Positions 25,457 to 33,854 of a DNA stretch of 40,764 bases are shown piece after piece. Made by a program: the position numbers and the translations under genes. Source of the stretch: an uncultured Paludibacter sp. GTDB taxonomy: Bacteria; Bacteroidota; Bacteroidia; Bacteroidales; Paludibacteraceae. The stretch's first letter is position 1. Each line of letters begins with the position of its first letter. Below the pieces are notes generated by a model, which was not told where the DNA came from, ran no database searches, and was given only the letters and a program-made list of their open reading frames with translations. The stretch covers positions 1-40,764 of the forward strand of contig CALFXE010000270.1 of NCBI GenBank assembly GCA_937927845.1, read 5' to 3'.

Positions 25457-27256
25457 TTATTGAATGATTACTTTTTTTGCACTTTTTGAATGTAAATTTG
25501 TAGTTTTAACTATATAATATCCCTGTGTTAAGGGCAATGTAAGGGATGCATGCACTCGTTTAGCTGCATACACCAAAGAACCCAAGGTATTGAAAACTTC
25601 TATATTAAAGCCTTCATTTGCCGGATTTACCACATACAGTGTTTGATTTGACGACCATATTTTAAAATCTGAGGTAGATGGGGTAGTTTGCACAGCAGAT
25701 GTTGCAAATTGGATAAGATCCAAATCATTGTATGAAAACTGTTGATCTGCCTCGGTTTTATATTGATGAATATAAGGTGAATACGATCGTACACTAAAAC
25801 TATGTCCTTCGGGATCGATATCGATGATACGCAAGAAACCATTTCCTCCATCTACTGTATTCACAACTCCCTTCTGATAGTTAGACAACATCTGATAGAC
25901 TTTATTGCCGTTATCGCCTACGCTGACTAACCGCCCTGTACCACTGTTTAATACGTGTCCCGAAAGTACCATAAAGATGTTGGAATGCAATTTTACCAAT
26001 TTATCCCACATCTGCTCTCCGTCGTTCGCACCGGCAGCCACTTTCACATCGTCTACGAATATAGAGTCGTTGATGAGTCCGTAGGTACTTGGTGTCCATT
26101 TGTGTGAGTACGCATCGCTCATACGCTTGCTGTCTGAATACATATACGCATGGGTATTGATGATGACATTGTGATTGGGATGTGCTGCAATTACCTGATT
26201 TGCCCAATCCAACACACCATCACGCGGTGCAAATTCGATGGATACAATCAAAAATTGATAGTCGTCGAAGGTAAAGGTATGCCAACTATTGTCCATCCGA
26301 TTTGCTTCATACACTCCTCCGAACCCTTTCATATCTTTGTACTTGGAATACGGCAGGTGGGTATTCATCATAGTGGTCACACGTGTTCCCGAATTACCTG
26401 CTCCATCTCCAATATCGTGGTTACCCGGACAGAAGGTATAGGATACCAAATTATCCATCAAGGACATAGCAGCAGATGCAATGGGCCATTGCTTGGCTGA
26501 ATTGGCATTGGTAATATCGCCCAAATGAATTACATAGTCGATGCTATCGGCATTGTTGGCACACCAAGCCGTTTGATGTTGAAAGATATGTGGAAACTCA
26601 GCCGTATAGGTTTGGGTATCGGGCAAAGCAACTAACCGCACCTTATGTGAACCTGCCACCGGAGGACTATAGGACTGCAATTGAATGGTAAACACATGCA
26701 AGTTTTTGCTTGCTCCATATAATCGCAACACCACCGGTGCATCGGTATTCACATTGTATTTCATTACGGCATCTCTGTTTTGATTGCCATGAGGAGGTGC
26801 AGCCAAAGTCGTTAAACGCTTCCACGCACCGTCTTCAAACTTTTCAACATAAAACACAGCACTCTCCGAAGCATTACCCGACGAGCAATGTACCGTCAAC
26901 ACACCTGCACTCGTCACCTCCGGAAACTGAATATACGAAGTACCTGTATTGGCAATCCGGAAGGCATAGACATGCTGGGTAATACCATCTTCTAAATCCA
27001 TAGGTTGTGCATAAGTAGCATTAAACTTACCATACGCCCCTCTAAACAACAGTCCATCAATCTCGAGGTCGGCAATACCGGAAGCAAAATAGTCGGTATT
27101 GGTATTGTTCCACTTCATTGCCGGAAATTTCGTTGCCCACTCCGTGGAATCGCGGGTAAAATCAATATCAATTAAATTCCCGGCGTAGGTAAAGCTTACA
27201 ACACTTAATAGTGCCATCAACACCTGTATATGTATTCTTTTTATCATAATTCTCAC
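25457..27256 (-). CDS. Secreted calcineurin-like phosphoesterase with N-terminal shared module and T9SS tail
   Basis: This 599-residue protein has a signal region (about 1-25), the shared module (about 27-195), a metallophosphoesterase domain (about 205-510) and a T9SS tail (about 525-599). Metal-binding motifs are complete: L-P-D-T-Q (Asp213), G-D-I-T-N (Asp247), G-N-H-D (Asn279, His280), N-T-H-A (His369) and S-G-H-V (His434). It is predicted to hydrolyse a phosphomono- or diester at or outside the cell surface; the substrate is unknown. Within a glycan locus a phosphorylated sugar or phosphate-linked glycan is plausible but inferred. Met1 or Met4 could be the start. It is the best-preserved of three paralogs in a row. 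Confidence 0.85.
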   Translation of the reverse strand: MRIMIKRIHIQVLMALLSVVSFTYAGNLIDIDFTRDSTEWATKFPAMKWNNTNTDYFASGIADLEIDGLLFRGAYGKFNATYAQPMDLEDGITQHVYAFRIANTGTSYIQFPEVTSAGVLTVHCSSGNASESAVFYVEKFEDGAWKRLTTLAAPPHGNQNRDAVMKYNVNTDAPVVLRLYGASKNLHVFTIQLQSYSPPVAGSHKVRLVALPDTQTYTAEFPHIFQHQTAWCANNADSIDYVIHLGDITNANSAKQWPIASAAMSLMDNLVSYTFCPGNHDIGDGAGNSGTRVTTMMNTHLPYSKYKDMKGFGGVYEANRMDNSWHTFTFDDYQFLIVSIEFAPRDGVLDWANQVIAAHPNHNVIINTHAYMYSDSKRMSDAYSHKWTPSTYGLINDSIFVDDVKVAAGANDGEQMWDKLVKLHSNIFMVLSGHVLNSGTGRLVSVGDNGNKVYQMLSNYQKGVVNTVDGGNGFLRIIDIDPEGHSFSVRSYSPYIHQYKTEADQQFSYNDLDLIQFATSAVQTTPSTSDFKIWSSNQTLYVVNPANEGFNIEVFNTLGSLVYAAKRVHASLTLPLTQGYYIVKTTNLHSKSAKKVIIQ

Positions 27257-27278
27257 TTTTAATGTTCTTAAACTTTAA

Positions 27279-29060
27279 TCAATGAATGATGACCTTCTGA
27301 ATGGTCCTCGCCTCTTCTTGATCTACTTGTACCATATAACATCCTTTCGGGCATGCGATGGATGCCTCCTGATGTACGGACTGGCTATACATCAGCTTTC
27401 CCAACATATCGAAAAGCCGGATATGCACTACTTCCGGATGATTACTTTTCACAAATAACTTACTTTCCGACGACCACATCTTTACAGTGGAAGGCATATA
27501 GTTCTTTTCTACGGACGACATACCGTCTTTTATCAGTTGAACTTCATGCAGACTGAATTGCTGATTGGGTTCTGTCTTGTATTCATTCAAATAGGGCGAA
27601 TAGGTGCGTACTTGCAACAAGTTTGCTTCGGGATCTATATCCAAAATGCGCAAATAGCCGCTACCTCCTAATTCGGCATCATCCACTCCATTCTGATAGT
27701 TGGAAAGCAATTGAACTACCTTGTTACTATCAGCTCCTTCGCTTACCAATGTACCTGTACCACTATGTAACACATGTCCGCTTACCACCAATTTGATGTT
27801 GGCATATAAAGAAATTAATTTCGTCCACAAGGCTTCCCCATCGTTTACACTACTGTTGGCTACAAAACCATAATCGTCCGGCACTGCATCGTGTCCGTGT
27901 GAAGCACTCCAACGCTGATTATCCGAATACAGATAGGCATGTGTAACTACAATTACATTGTATAATGGATGAGATTCAACAATGGTTTTAGCCCATGTAA
28001 TCACTTCGTTGCGTGGAGCAAATTCGAGCGATAGCACTAAAAATTTGTATCCCGAAGGATGTTCCAATGTAAACCAACTGTTGTCCATCTTATTGGCTTC
28101 AAACACACCTCCAAATTCAGCTACTTTACTGTATTTGCTATATGGAAAATACTGGTTGAATAAGGCGGTATTTCTATCTGCTGCCAAGCCACCTTCGCCC
28201 ATATCACGGTTTCCTACACACAGGGTATAAGGCACTTTACCGTCCATCACTGCCATGGCATCCTGTGCTACCATCCATTGTCCGGGCAGGTTATGATTGG
28301 TGATATCGCCTACATGCATCACCAAGCTGATACTATCTGCATGGTTGGCTATCCACCCGGTTTGTGCATGAAAGATATGCGGAAACTCATCTGAATAGTT
28401 TTGGGTATCGGGAAGCACAATAAAACGGATGTTGTCTGCCTTTTCTTTTTCGCCTCCCTCATCTACCTTGTCATTGAATGCTCCTACGGTAAGGGCAAAG
28501 ACATGCAGGTTTTTAGAAGCTCCATATAAACGTAATTTGATGGGGGTATCGCTCTTGATTGGCTGACGAATTACGGCATCTCTATCTTCATTTCCATGTG
28601 GAGGAGCTGTGAGGGTATACATACGTTGCCACGTTCCACTCACTAATTTTTCGATGTAAAACTCGGCACCTGCATTGGCATTACCCGATTTACAATGCAA
28701 AGTCAACAAACCTGCATCGGGGATTTCAGGTAATTCTATGTAGGCATTGCCAGTATTGGCAATTCGGAACGAATAGAAGAATTGTTCGCAGAAATCTTCG
28801 CTGTTAAAGGGTTGTTGGTAGTTACCTGCACCCGGATTAAATTTACCAAAGGCACCTTTAAACGAAAAGTCATCCACCTTATAGTTATTCAACTGACCTA
28901 CAAAATAATCGGTACCACCGGCATTCCACGACATAGCAGGGAACTTGGACTTCCAATATACAGAATCCTTCGTAAAATGAATATCAATACGGTTGTCTGC
29001 CTGCGTATGTAACATACTCAAACTTAGGATAGAGATAATTATGTAGCTCAGGTACTTCAT
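27279..29060 (-). CDS. Calcineurin-like phosphoesterase paralog with GNRD instead of GNHD, T9SS tail
   Basis: This 593-residue paralog of its neighbours has a signal peptide (about 1-21), the shared module (about 23-195), a phosphoesterase domain (about 210-510) and a T9SS tail (about 520-593). Metal ligands are kept: L-P-D-T-Q (Asp218), G-D-I-T-N (Asp252), V-T-H-A and S-G-H-V. The fourth motif reads G-N-R-D, with Arg285 (codon at 28206-28208) replacing the His that acts in catalysis in this superfamily. The domain may have lost or changed activity while keeping metal binding and sugar/surface binding. The linker between module and enzyme is longer and charged (E-G-G-E-K-E-K). The next gene starts 22 bp later. 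Confidence 0.85.
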   Translation of the reverse strand: MKYLSYIIISILSLSMLHTQADNRIDIHFTKDSVYWKSKFPAMSWNAGGTDYFVGQLNNYKVDDFSFKGAFGKFNPGAGNYQQPFNSEDFCEQFFYSFRIANTGNAYIELPEIPDAGLLTLHCKSGNANAGAEFYIEKLVSGTWQRMYTLTAPPHGNEDRDAVIRQPIKSDTPIKLRLYGASKNLHVFALTVGAFNDKVDEGGEKEKADNIRFIVLPDTQNYSDEFPHIFHAQTGWIANHADSISLVMHVGDITNHNLPGQWMVAQDAMAVMDGKVPYTLCVGNRDMGEGGLAADRNTALFNQYFPYSKYSKVAEFGGVFEANKMDNSWFTLEHPSGYKFLVLSLEFAPRNEVITWAKTIVESHPLYNVIVVTHAYLYSDNQRWSASHGHDAVPDDYGFVANSSVNDGEALWTKLISLYANIKLVVSGHVLHSGTGTLVSEGADSNKVVQLLSNYQNGVDDAELGGSGYLRILDIDPEANLLQVRTYSPYLNEYKTEPNQQFSLHEVQLIKDGMSSVEKNYMPSTVKMWSSESKLFVKSNHPEVVHIRLFDMLGKLMYSQSVHQEASIACPKGCYMVQVDQEEARTIQKVIIH

Positions 29061-29077
29061 GCTTTGCCTTTCTGTTT

Positions 29078-30649
29078 TTATTTCTTCTTTCGTGTAGTTT
29101 TACTTGGAACCAATGTTACATTCTCAAAAGTAAATTGTTGATCCTTAGCTGTTTTAAATTTATTGATAAAAGGAGAATAGGTACGTACCGACATTATCTT
29201 TTTCGTAGGATAGATATCAATCATCCGAAGGAAACCATTGCCTCCGCTTACGGTATTGATAACTCCCTTCTGATAGTTTGCCATCATCTGATATACCTTA
29301 TTACCATTCACTCCTTCGCTTACCAACAAGCCGGTTCCATCGTTCAGTACGTGTCCGCTCACTACCATCAAGATATTCGGGTAGAGCTTTACCAACTTAT
29401 CCCAAATTTGCTCTCCATCGTTCGCACCTGCCGGAATTTTCTTACCATCCACTACGATAGAATCCTTAGATAAGCCGTATTTGGTAGGTGTCCATTTGTG
29501 TTCGTATTTATCGCTGATGCGTTGGTCGTCTGAATACATATAGGCATGCGTACCAATAATTACATTGTGATTGGGATGTGATTTAACCACTTGTCCTGCC
29601 CATTCGAGTACAGCATCACGTGGTGCAAATTCGAGTGCCAGCACTAAAAACTGATAGCCTTCAGCAGTAAATGTAAACCAGTTATTATCCATTCTATCTG
29701 CTTCAAAAGCACCACCGTAGCCTACTAATTTGCTGTAGGTACTAAGCGGCATGTATTTATTCAACAACTTGGTATCGCGGGTGTTGGAACTTCCGTGGTT
29801 GCCTATGTCGTGATTGCCCGGACTAAAGGTATGAGGCACTACATTATCCAATACCGACATGGCATTGGCAACTACAGGCCACTGTTTGGCATTGTTTGCA
29901 TTGGTAATATCACCTACCTGAATCAAGAAAGAGATATTATCGGCATTGTTTACCGCCCATGCCGTTTGATGATTGAAAATATAAGGATATTCCTGTGTAT
30001 AGGTCTGCGTATCAGGCAATACCACTACACGTATGGGCTTATCTTCGGCAGGAGAAGCACTGTATGCTTCAAGCTGAATGCTGTACACGTGCAAGTTTTT
30101 TGATGCTCCGTAAATTCTCAGCTTCGAAGCCTTTTTGAGTTGCAGGTCTTTCCGGATTACCACATCGTATTCGTTGTTTACATGCGGTGGAGCAACCAAG
30201 GTATGCAGACGTACCCATTTCTTCTTTTCATATTTTTCGATATAAAATACCGCACTTTCAGTAGGATTACCGGATTTACAATGGATAGTCAGTTGTCCTG
30301 CATCTTTTACAGTAGGTAATTCAATGTAAGAATCGCCTGAATTGGAAATGCGAAAGGCATAAATAAATTGGGTACAATGGTCTTCGCTATCGAAAGGTTG
30401 GGCATGTACTCCTGAGCCTGGATTGAACTTACCATACGAGCCTTTAAAGCTATATCCATCGAAAGCAAGTCCATCCACTCCTCCTACATAGTAGTCGGTG
30501 TTCTGCTTGTTCCAATCTAAATTAGGGAAATGGGTATTCCAATAGGTTGAGTCGCGCGTAAAATTAATATCAACCCGATTAGCAGCACCAAGATGTAAGG
30601 ATGCAAACAGTGTTACAGCAACGAATAAAAGTATATTCCTGTATGTCAT
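29078..30649 (-). CDS. Calcineurin-like phosphoesterase paralog without T9SS tail
   Basis: This 523-residue protein has a signal peptide (about 1-23), the shared module (about 24-195) and a complete phosphoesterase domain with L-P-D-T-Q (Asp213), G-D-I-T-N, G-N-H-D, G-T-H-A and S-G-H-V. It stops right after the catalytic domain with a basic end (K-T-T-R-K-K-K), so the roughly 75-residue sorting tail of its two paralogs is absent. Only 17 bp separate it from the next gene, so no tail remnant remains downstream. It is probably periplasmic rather than exported by T9SS. Its ATG overlaps the stop of the agarase-like gene (ATGA, 30646-30649), implying translational coupling. Confidence 0.85.
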   Translation of the reverse strand: MTYRNILLFVAVTLFASLHLGAANRVDINFTRDSTYWNTHFPNLDWNKQNTDYYVGGVDGLAFDGYSFKGSYGKFNPGSGVHAQPFDSEDHCTQFIYAFRISNSGDSYIELPTVKDAGQLTIHCKSGNPTESAVFYIEKYEKKKWVRLHTLVAPPHVNNEYDVVIRKDLQLKKASKLRIYGASKNLHVYSIQLEAYSASPAEDKPIRVVVLPDTQTYTQEYPYIFNHQTAWAVNNADNISFLIQVGDITNANNAKQWPVVANAMSVLDNVVPHTFSPGNHDIGNHGSSNTRDTKLLNKYMPLSTYSKLVGYGGAFEADRMDNNWFTFTAEGYQFLVLALEFAPRDAVLEWAGQVVKSHPNHNVIIGTHAYMYSDDQRISDKYEHKWTPTKYGLSKDSIVVDGKKIPAGANDGEQIWDKLVKLYPNILMVVSGHVLNDGTGLLVSEGVNGNKVYQMMANYQKGVINTVSGGNGFLRMIDIYPTKKIMSVRTYSPFINKFKTAKDQQFTFENVTLVPSKTTRKKK

Positions 30650-32802
30650 AATATTTGAATTTTTTTAGTGATATATCGATTATTGGTATAAATACGAACC
30701 AAATAAATACCTTTTTCTGCCTCTATATGGATAGGATTACCTGCATGGATATCGCCTTGTTGTATCGTATTTCCGGCAATGGAAAAGAGCGTGTATGAAC
30801 CCATAGTCATATTTCCTGAAACTGATAAAGTAGAGTTCTTAAAATGAATGTGAATATCTTCTTCCGCAGGACGTGTCAGTGCTGTTTTAGCATCTTTATC
30901 CAAGGTGAGTACCAATACCGGACGGTAAAGTACATTGGAATTTTCTTTGGATGCCCACATCGAGGTATAGATGCCTGAATTTTCAGGAACTATACGGAAG
31001 GTAGTCTGTTGCGTAGTCACCTCATCCTTAATCCAATTACGTACGTTGAGTAGAATGGGCGAAGGCTGATTTGTTGCAAAGTTCTTCATACGACCTTTAC
31101 CATAATTTGCTCTCAGCATAGGCAATAAGGTGGTAGAGGTACCGGCTAAATCCGCTTCACTCCAATTATTGGATTTCACGCCATATACCGTCATAGTATG
31201 TTGCGCATCGCCCGACAGGTAATACAAGCGAATCTTTGCATCTACTATCTTGGATATGGAATCTTTATAATTTTGCAAGTCGAACTTCAATAGCACCTCA
31301 CGCAGTCCATTCGCCGACGAAGCCGACGACAATGAAAGTTCCTCTTTATTTCCATTCACCTCGTCTTGATTGGCACCACTCAGTCGTATATAAGTATCTT
31401 CTACGGCAGGTAGCGTAACTTCATACGTATTCTTTGCATGTGTGCTGTTATCCATATAGTCGATCAGGTGATACACTTGCCGGTTGAGTTCTTCCATGTA
31501 GGTAGTCATACCCGTATATTCCGAATCGGTAGTAGAAACCATGCCTTTGTTGGAGAATTTAGGTGCCGGGTCATCTTGCCAGCGGAAATACTGCCAGCCG
31601 ATATAATAGCCCGACCGCAATAAGTCCAAGCAAGAGCTTTGGTAGAAGATACCTCTACCAGCTTGATCATCGGTATAGAAGCCTGCACCGGGCTGATCGG
31701 GATAGGTTGCGTTATAAGCTTTTGCATAAAATTCAGTCACGATGGCAGGTGTATCATAAGTTGCCAACCATTTGCCCCATTTCTGCGGACTTGCAATCTG
31801 ATCGCTTGGAAATACATAGTTGTAATAATTGACTGCCACCACATCGCAATACTTAGCTGCCATGGTCACACATACTTCAGAGTTACGCGCCTTTCCGTGA
31901 ATACGGGAACCTAAGTACAGATGGTTGGGATCGTGTTTTTTGATTGCTGCGCGTACTACACTGAAATAGCGTTCTACGATCATTCCTAAGAACTCGTTTT
32001 GCATGGCTGTGTAATTACCATAATTGGCAAGCAGGGTATTCTTATCCACTCCCTTGGAGTCGATATAGTTCTGAGCAGCCATATAATTAGGATCAGTAGT
32101 AGGCAAATCCCGTAAAAAGAGTTTCAACTGATCTTCATTGAAGTTGATTTCATTGTCGGAAAAATACCCCATCAGTTCGCGTTCGTTTTTGTAATTCGCA
32201 AAGGTCGAAGCAAAGTTATCTGCAAAGCTCTCAAACTCCGGATCAAATACGGTGATGTAGTTACCCGGATTGTTTTTCACTAAGGTAGGGGTAGTATAGG
32301 TAGTTTGACGGGTAGTCATATAGTTGGCAAAGAAGTTCTTACGACGTGTATATGAAATCTTATCAGCATAGTTGGCATTGTGTTCATTACGTGTCATGGC
32401 TTCCTTTGCCAAGAAATTACCGGTACCATTGTATCCGTTTTTGCGTAATATATTAAATGCCCACGCAGCTTTAGTGCCTGTCATATCCGGTAAGCTGGTA
32501 ACAGCCATGTTTACGCCTGCATAGCCATCGGGGTCGATTAACCACCATCTGCCGTCAATCTTCTTGACATAGAAAAATCCGGTAGCATCGGTTCGGATGC
32601 GCGAGTCACTGCCATAGCGGTTAAACACATCATCGCCGTTGTCTTGCAAGGTATATCCGTCGAGTAAGGGAACGGTTTTCACCGGCTTATTATGATTTTC
32701 GCCCGTTGCCCACAGGTGCATATTCACCGTTTGAGCATGCAAACACATCCCCGTACTCAAGCTGATAAACAACACAATATTTACTATCCTCAATATCCTC
32801 AT
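30646..32802 (-). CDS. Secreted agarase-like glycoside hydrolase with DNRLRE/CBM96-like domain and T9SS tail
   Basis: This 718-residue protein has a signal peptide (about 1-23) and a (beta/alpha)8-type catalytic domain (about 60-455) resembling GH50/GH42-like agarases. Evidence for the domain includes R-W-W-L-I-D-P-D-G-Y near 85 and Y-F-S-D-N-E-I with candidate acid/base Glu218. V-T-E-F-Y supplies candidate nucleophile Glu357. A beta-sandwich of the DNRLRE/CBM96 type follows (about 460-636, with V-E-D-T-Y-I-R and R-E-V-L-L-K-F-D), then a T9SS tail (about 647-718). It is probably a surface endo- or exo-glycosidase. Agar itself is not implied. It begins 6 bp after the lipoprotein gene and overlaps the next gene by 4 bases. 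Confidence 0.75.
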   Translation of the reverse strand: MRILRIVNIVLFISLSTGMCLHAQTVNMHLWATGENHNKPVKTVPLLDGYTLQDNGDDVFNRYGSDSRIRTDATGFFYVKKIDGRWWLIDPDGYAGVNMAVTSLPDMTGTKAAWAFNILRKNGYNGTGNFLAKEAMTRNEHNANYADKISYTRRKNFFANYMTTRQTTYTTPTLVKNNPGNYITVFDPEFESFADNFASTFANYKNERELMGYFSDNEINFNEDQLKLFLRDLPTTDPNYMAAQNYIDSKGVDKNTLLANYGNYTAMQNEFLGMIVERYFSVVRAAIKKHDPNHLYLGSRIHGKARNSEVCVTMAAKYCDVVAVNYYNYVFPSDQIASPQKWGKWLATYDTPAIVTEFYAKAYNATYPDQPGAGFYTDDQAGRGIFYQSSCLDLLRSGYYIGWQYFRWQDDPAPKFSNKGMVSTTDSEYTGMTTYMEELNRQVYHLIDYMDNSTHAKNTYEVTLPAVEDTYIRLSGANQDEVNGNKEELSLSSASSANGLREVLLKFDLQNYKDSISKIVDAKIRLYYLSGDAQHTMTVYGVKSNNWSEADLAGTSTTLLPMLRANYGKGRMKNFATNQPSPILLNVRNWIKDEVTTQQTTFRIVPENSGIYTSMWASKENSNVLYRPVLVLTLDKDAKTALTRPAEEDIHIHFKNSTLSVSGNMTMGSYTLFSIAGNTIQQGDIHAGNPIHIEAEKGIYLVRIYTNNRYITKKIQIL

Positions 32803-32808
32803 TCTTTT

Positions 32809-33837
32809 TTATTTTAAAACCGGACGTGCTTCTTCTACCTTAATTCCTCTATCTCTGAACACAATGGTATCCGATACTTCACACACGTTTCCGTTATTAC
32901 GCGTATAGCTATAATTCAAATGTAATACATCTCTTGGAGTAGGTTCTTCCGGCGTACCTCCCCATGTATCTCCACCTTCTACATACTTGCCGGTGCCGTT
33001 AACCGTCACCGGAGAGCCTGCCAAGGTAGATATTACAATGTTCTTATCGGCATCTACATCCAAGGCGATGTTCCACTTGTCATTTTCTACATTCAGTTGA
33101 GTTGTCACTTGGTTTAATGCGGTCGTAGTTAACGTTACCACATCGTCAAATTCAACAAAGTCGGCACGATATACCACGGCACGCACAAAGTTATTCGACG
33201 CATCTTTTTCTTCCATTCTGCCTCGTCGCAACCACGAACCGTGATAAGGATTTACGTACTTGATTCCGAATAAGGTATAATCTCTGGGTATCACATCCCA
33301 ATCGGAGAGTACATGTCTATTCGGATTTACCAAGTCTTCTACCGGTTCACCACGCAGAATTTCTACATCATCGGGCGAGCTGGTTATCTTCAGTGGTATC
33401 ACATAATTCCCTTGTATGGCTATCGGATCTTGAAAAAAGGCATCCGTTAGTTGTACCCGTATCAACCCTGCAAAAGAACCTTTGGGTATTACCACAGAAG
33501 ATGTAGGGTTTAAGGAGTAATAGGCAGTCGGTAAAATCTTTAAGGTATCGCCATTGGCGTTTACTAAATAATCATCGACCAAGGTATTATCCACCTCAAA
33601 ATTTGCCGTCCAATTCTTACGATTCTCCATATACAATCCGCCAATGCTTATCCCGATATTAAATTGGTGTTGTTTGTCCAATGTATTATCCAATCTGTCG
33701 TTACCTAAGGATAAGGTACGAACAGGGTATTGAAAGGGGAAATAGATGGCTTGAATCTCGTTATCATCAAACATCTGTTCTTGATTGTAACAAGCTGTCA
33801 ACACCAAGACAATTAAAGCATAAATTACTCTTTTCAT
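32809..33837 (-). CDS. Surface glycan-binding lipoprotein, DUF1735/DUF5627-like
   Basis: This 342-residue lipoprotein has a lipobox L-T-A-C (Cys16) followed within a few residues by acidic residues (D-D-N-E), as in Bacteroidota surface-exported lipoproteins. The N-terminal half looks like a DUF1735/BT_3987-type beta-sandwich, with the segment S-V-V-I-P-K-G-S-F-A-G near 115-125. The C-terminal half (about 195-335), with G-T-G-K-Y-V-E-G-G-D-T-W-G and L-H-L-N-Y-S-Y, resembles DUF5627. Such proteins follow susD in many loci and are thought to bind the glycan at the surface. It sits 17 bp after SusD and 6 bp before the agarase-like gene. Confidence 0.8.
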   Translation of the reverse strand: MKRVIYALIVLVLTACYNQEQMFDDNEIQAIYFPFQYPVRTLSLGNDRLDNTLDKQHQFNIGISIGGLYMENRKNWTANFEVDNTLVDDYLVNANGDTLKILPTAYYSLNPTSSVVIPKGSFAGLIRVQLTDAFFQDPIAIQGNYVIPLKITSSPDDVEILRGEPVEDLVNPNRHVLSDWDVIPRDYTLFGIKYVNPYHGSWLRRGRMEEKDASNNFVRAVVYRADFVEFDDVVTLTTTALNQVTTQLNVENDKWNIALDVDADKNIVISTLAGSPVTVNGTGKYVEGGDTWGGTPEEPTPRDVLHLNYSYTRNNGNVCEVSDTIVFRDRGIKVEEARPVLK

Positions 33838-33854
33838 ACGTTTAATATTTTAAA

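Larger units (their letters stand above)
19771..30580 (-). other. Tandem array of eight genes sharing one unrecognised extracellular module
   Basis: Eight consecutive genes encode one copy each of a 170-190-residue module. It begins with hydrophobic-D-[IV]-[ND]-F-T-[RK]-D. In the better conserved copies it continues with G-[AS]-[FY]-G-[KR]-F, P-F-[ND]-x-E-[DN], [EQ]-[QH]-[FV]-x-Y-[AS]-[FY]-R and C-x-x-G-N, and it closes with [LI]-R-[LIF]-x-G or a variant plus [LV]-H-[VI]-[YF]-[AST]-[ILV]. Three subgroups are visible: phosphoesterase-linked copies (genes at 25457, 27279, 29078), esterase-like copies (genes at 19534 and 24535), and divergent standalone copies (genes at 21568, 22683, 23629). Predicted mostly beta; an extracellular binding function is inference. 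Confidence 0.75.

Noticed and set aside
29061..29077. Frameshifted remnant of a T9SS tail after the phosphoesterase at 29078
   Set aside because: Only 17 bp remain before the next gene, too short to hold any tail remnant.
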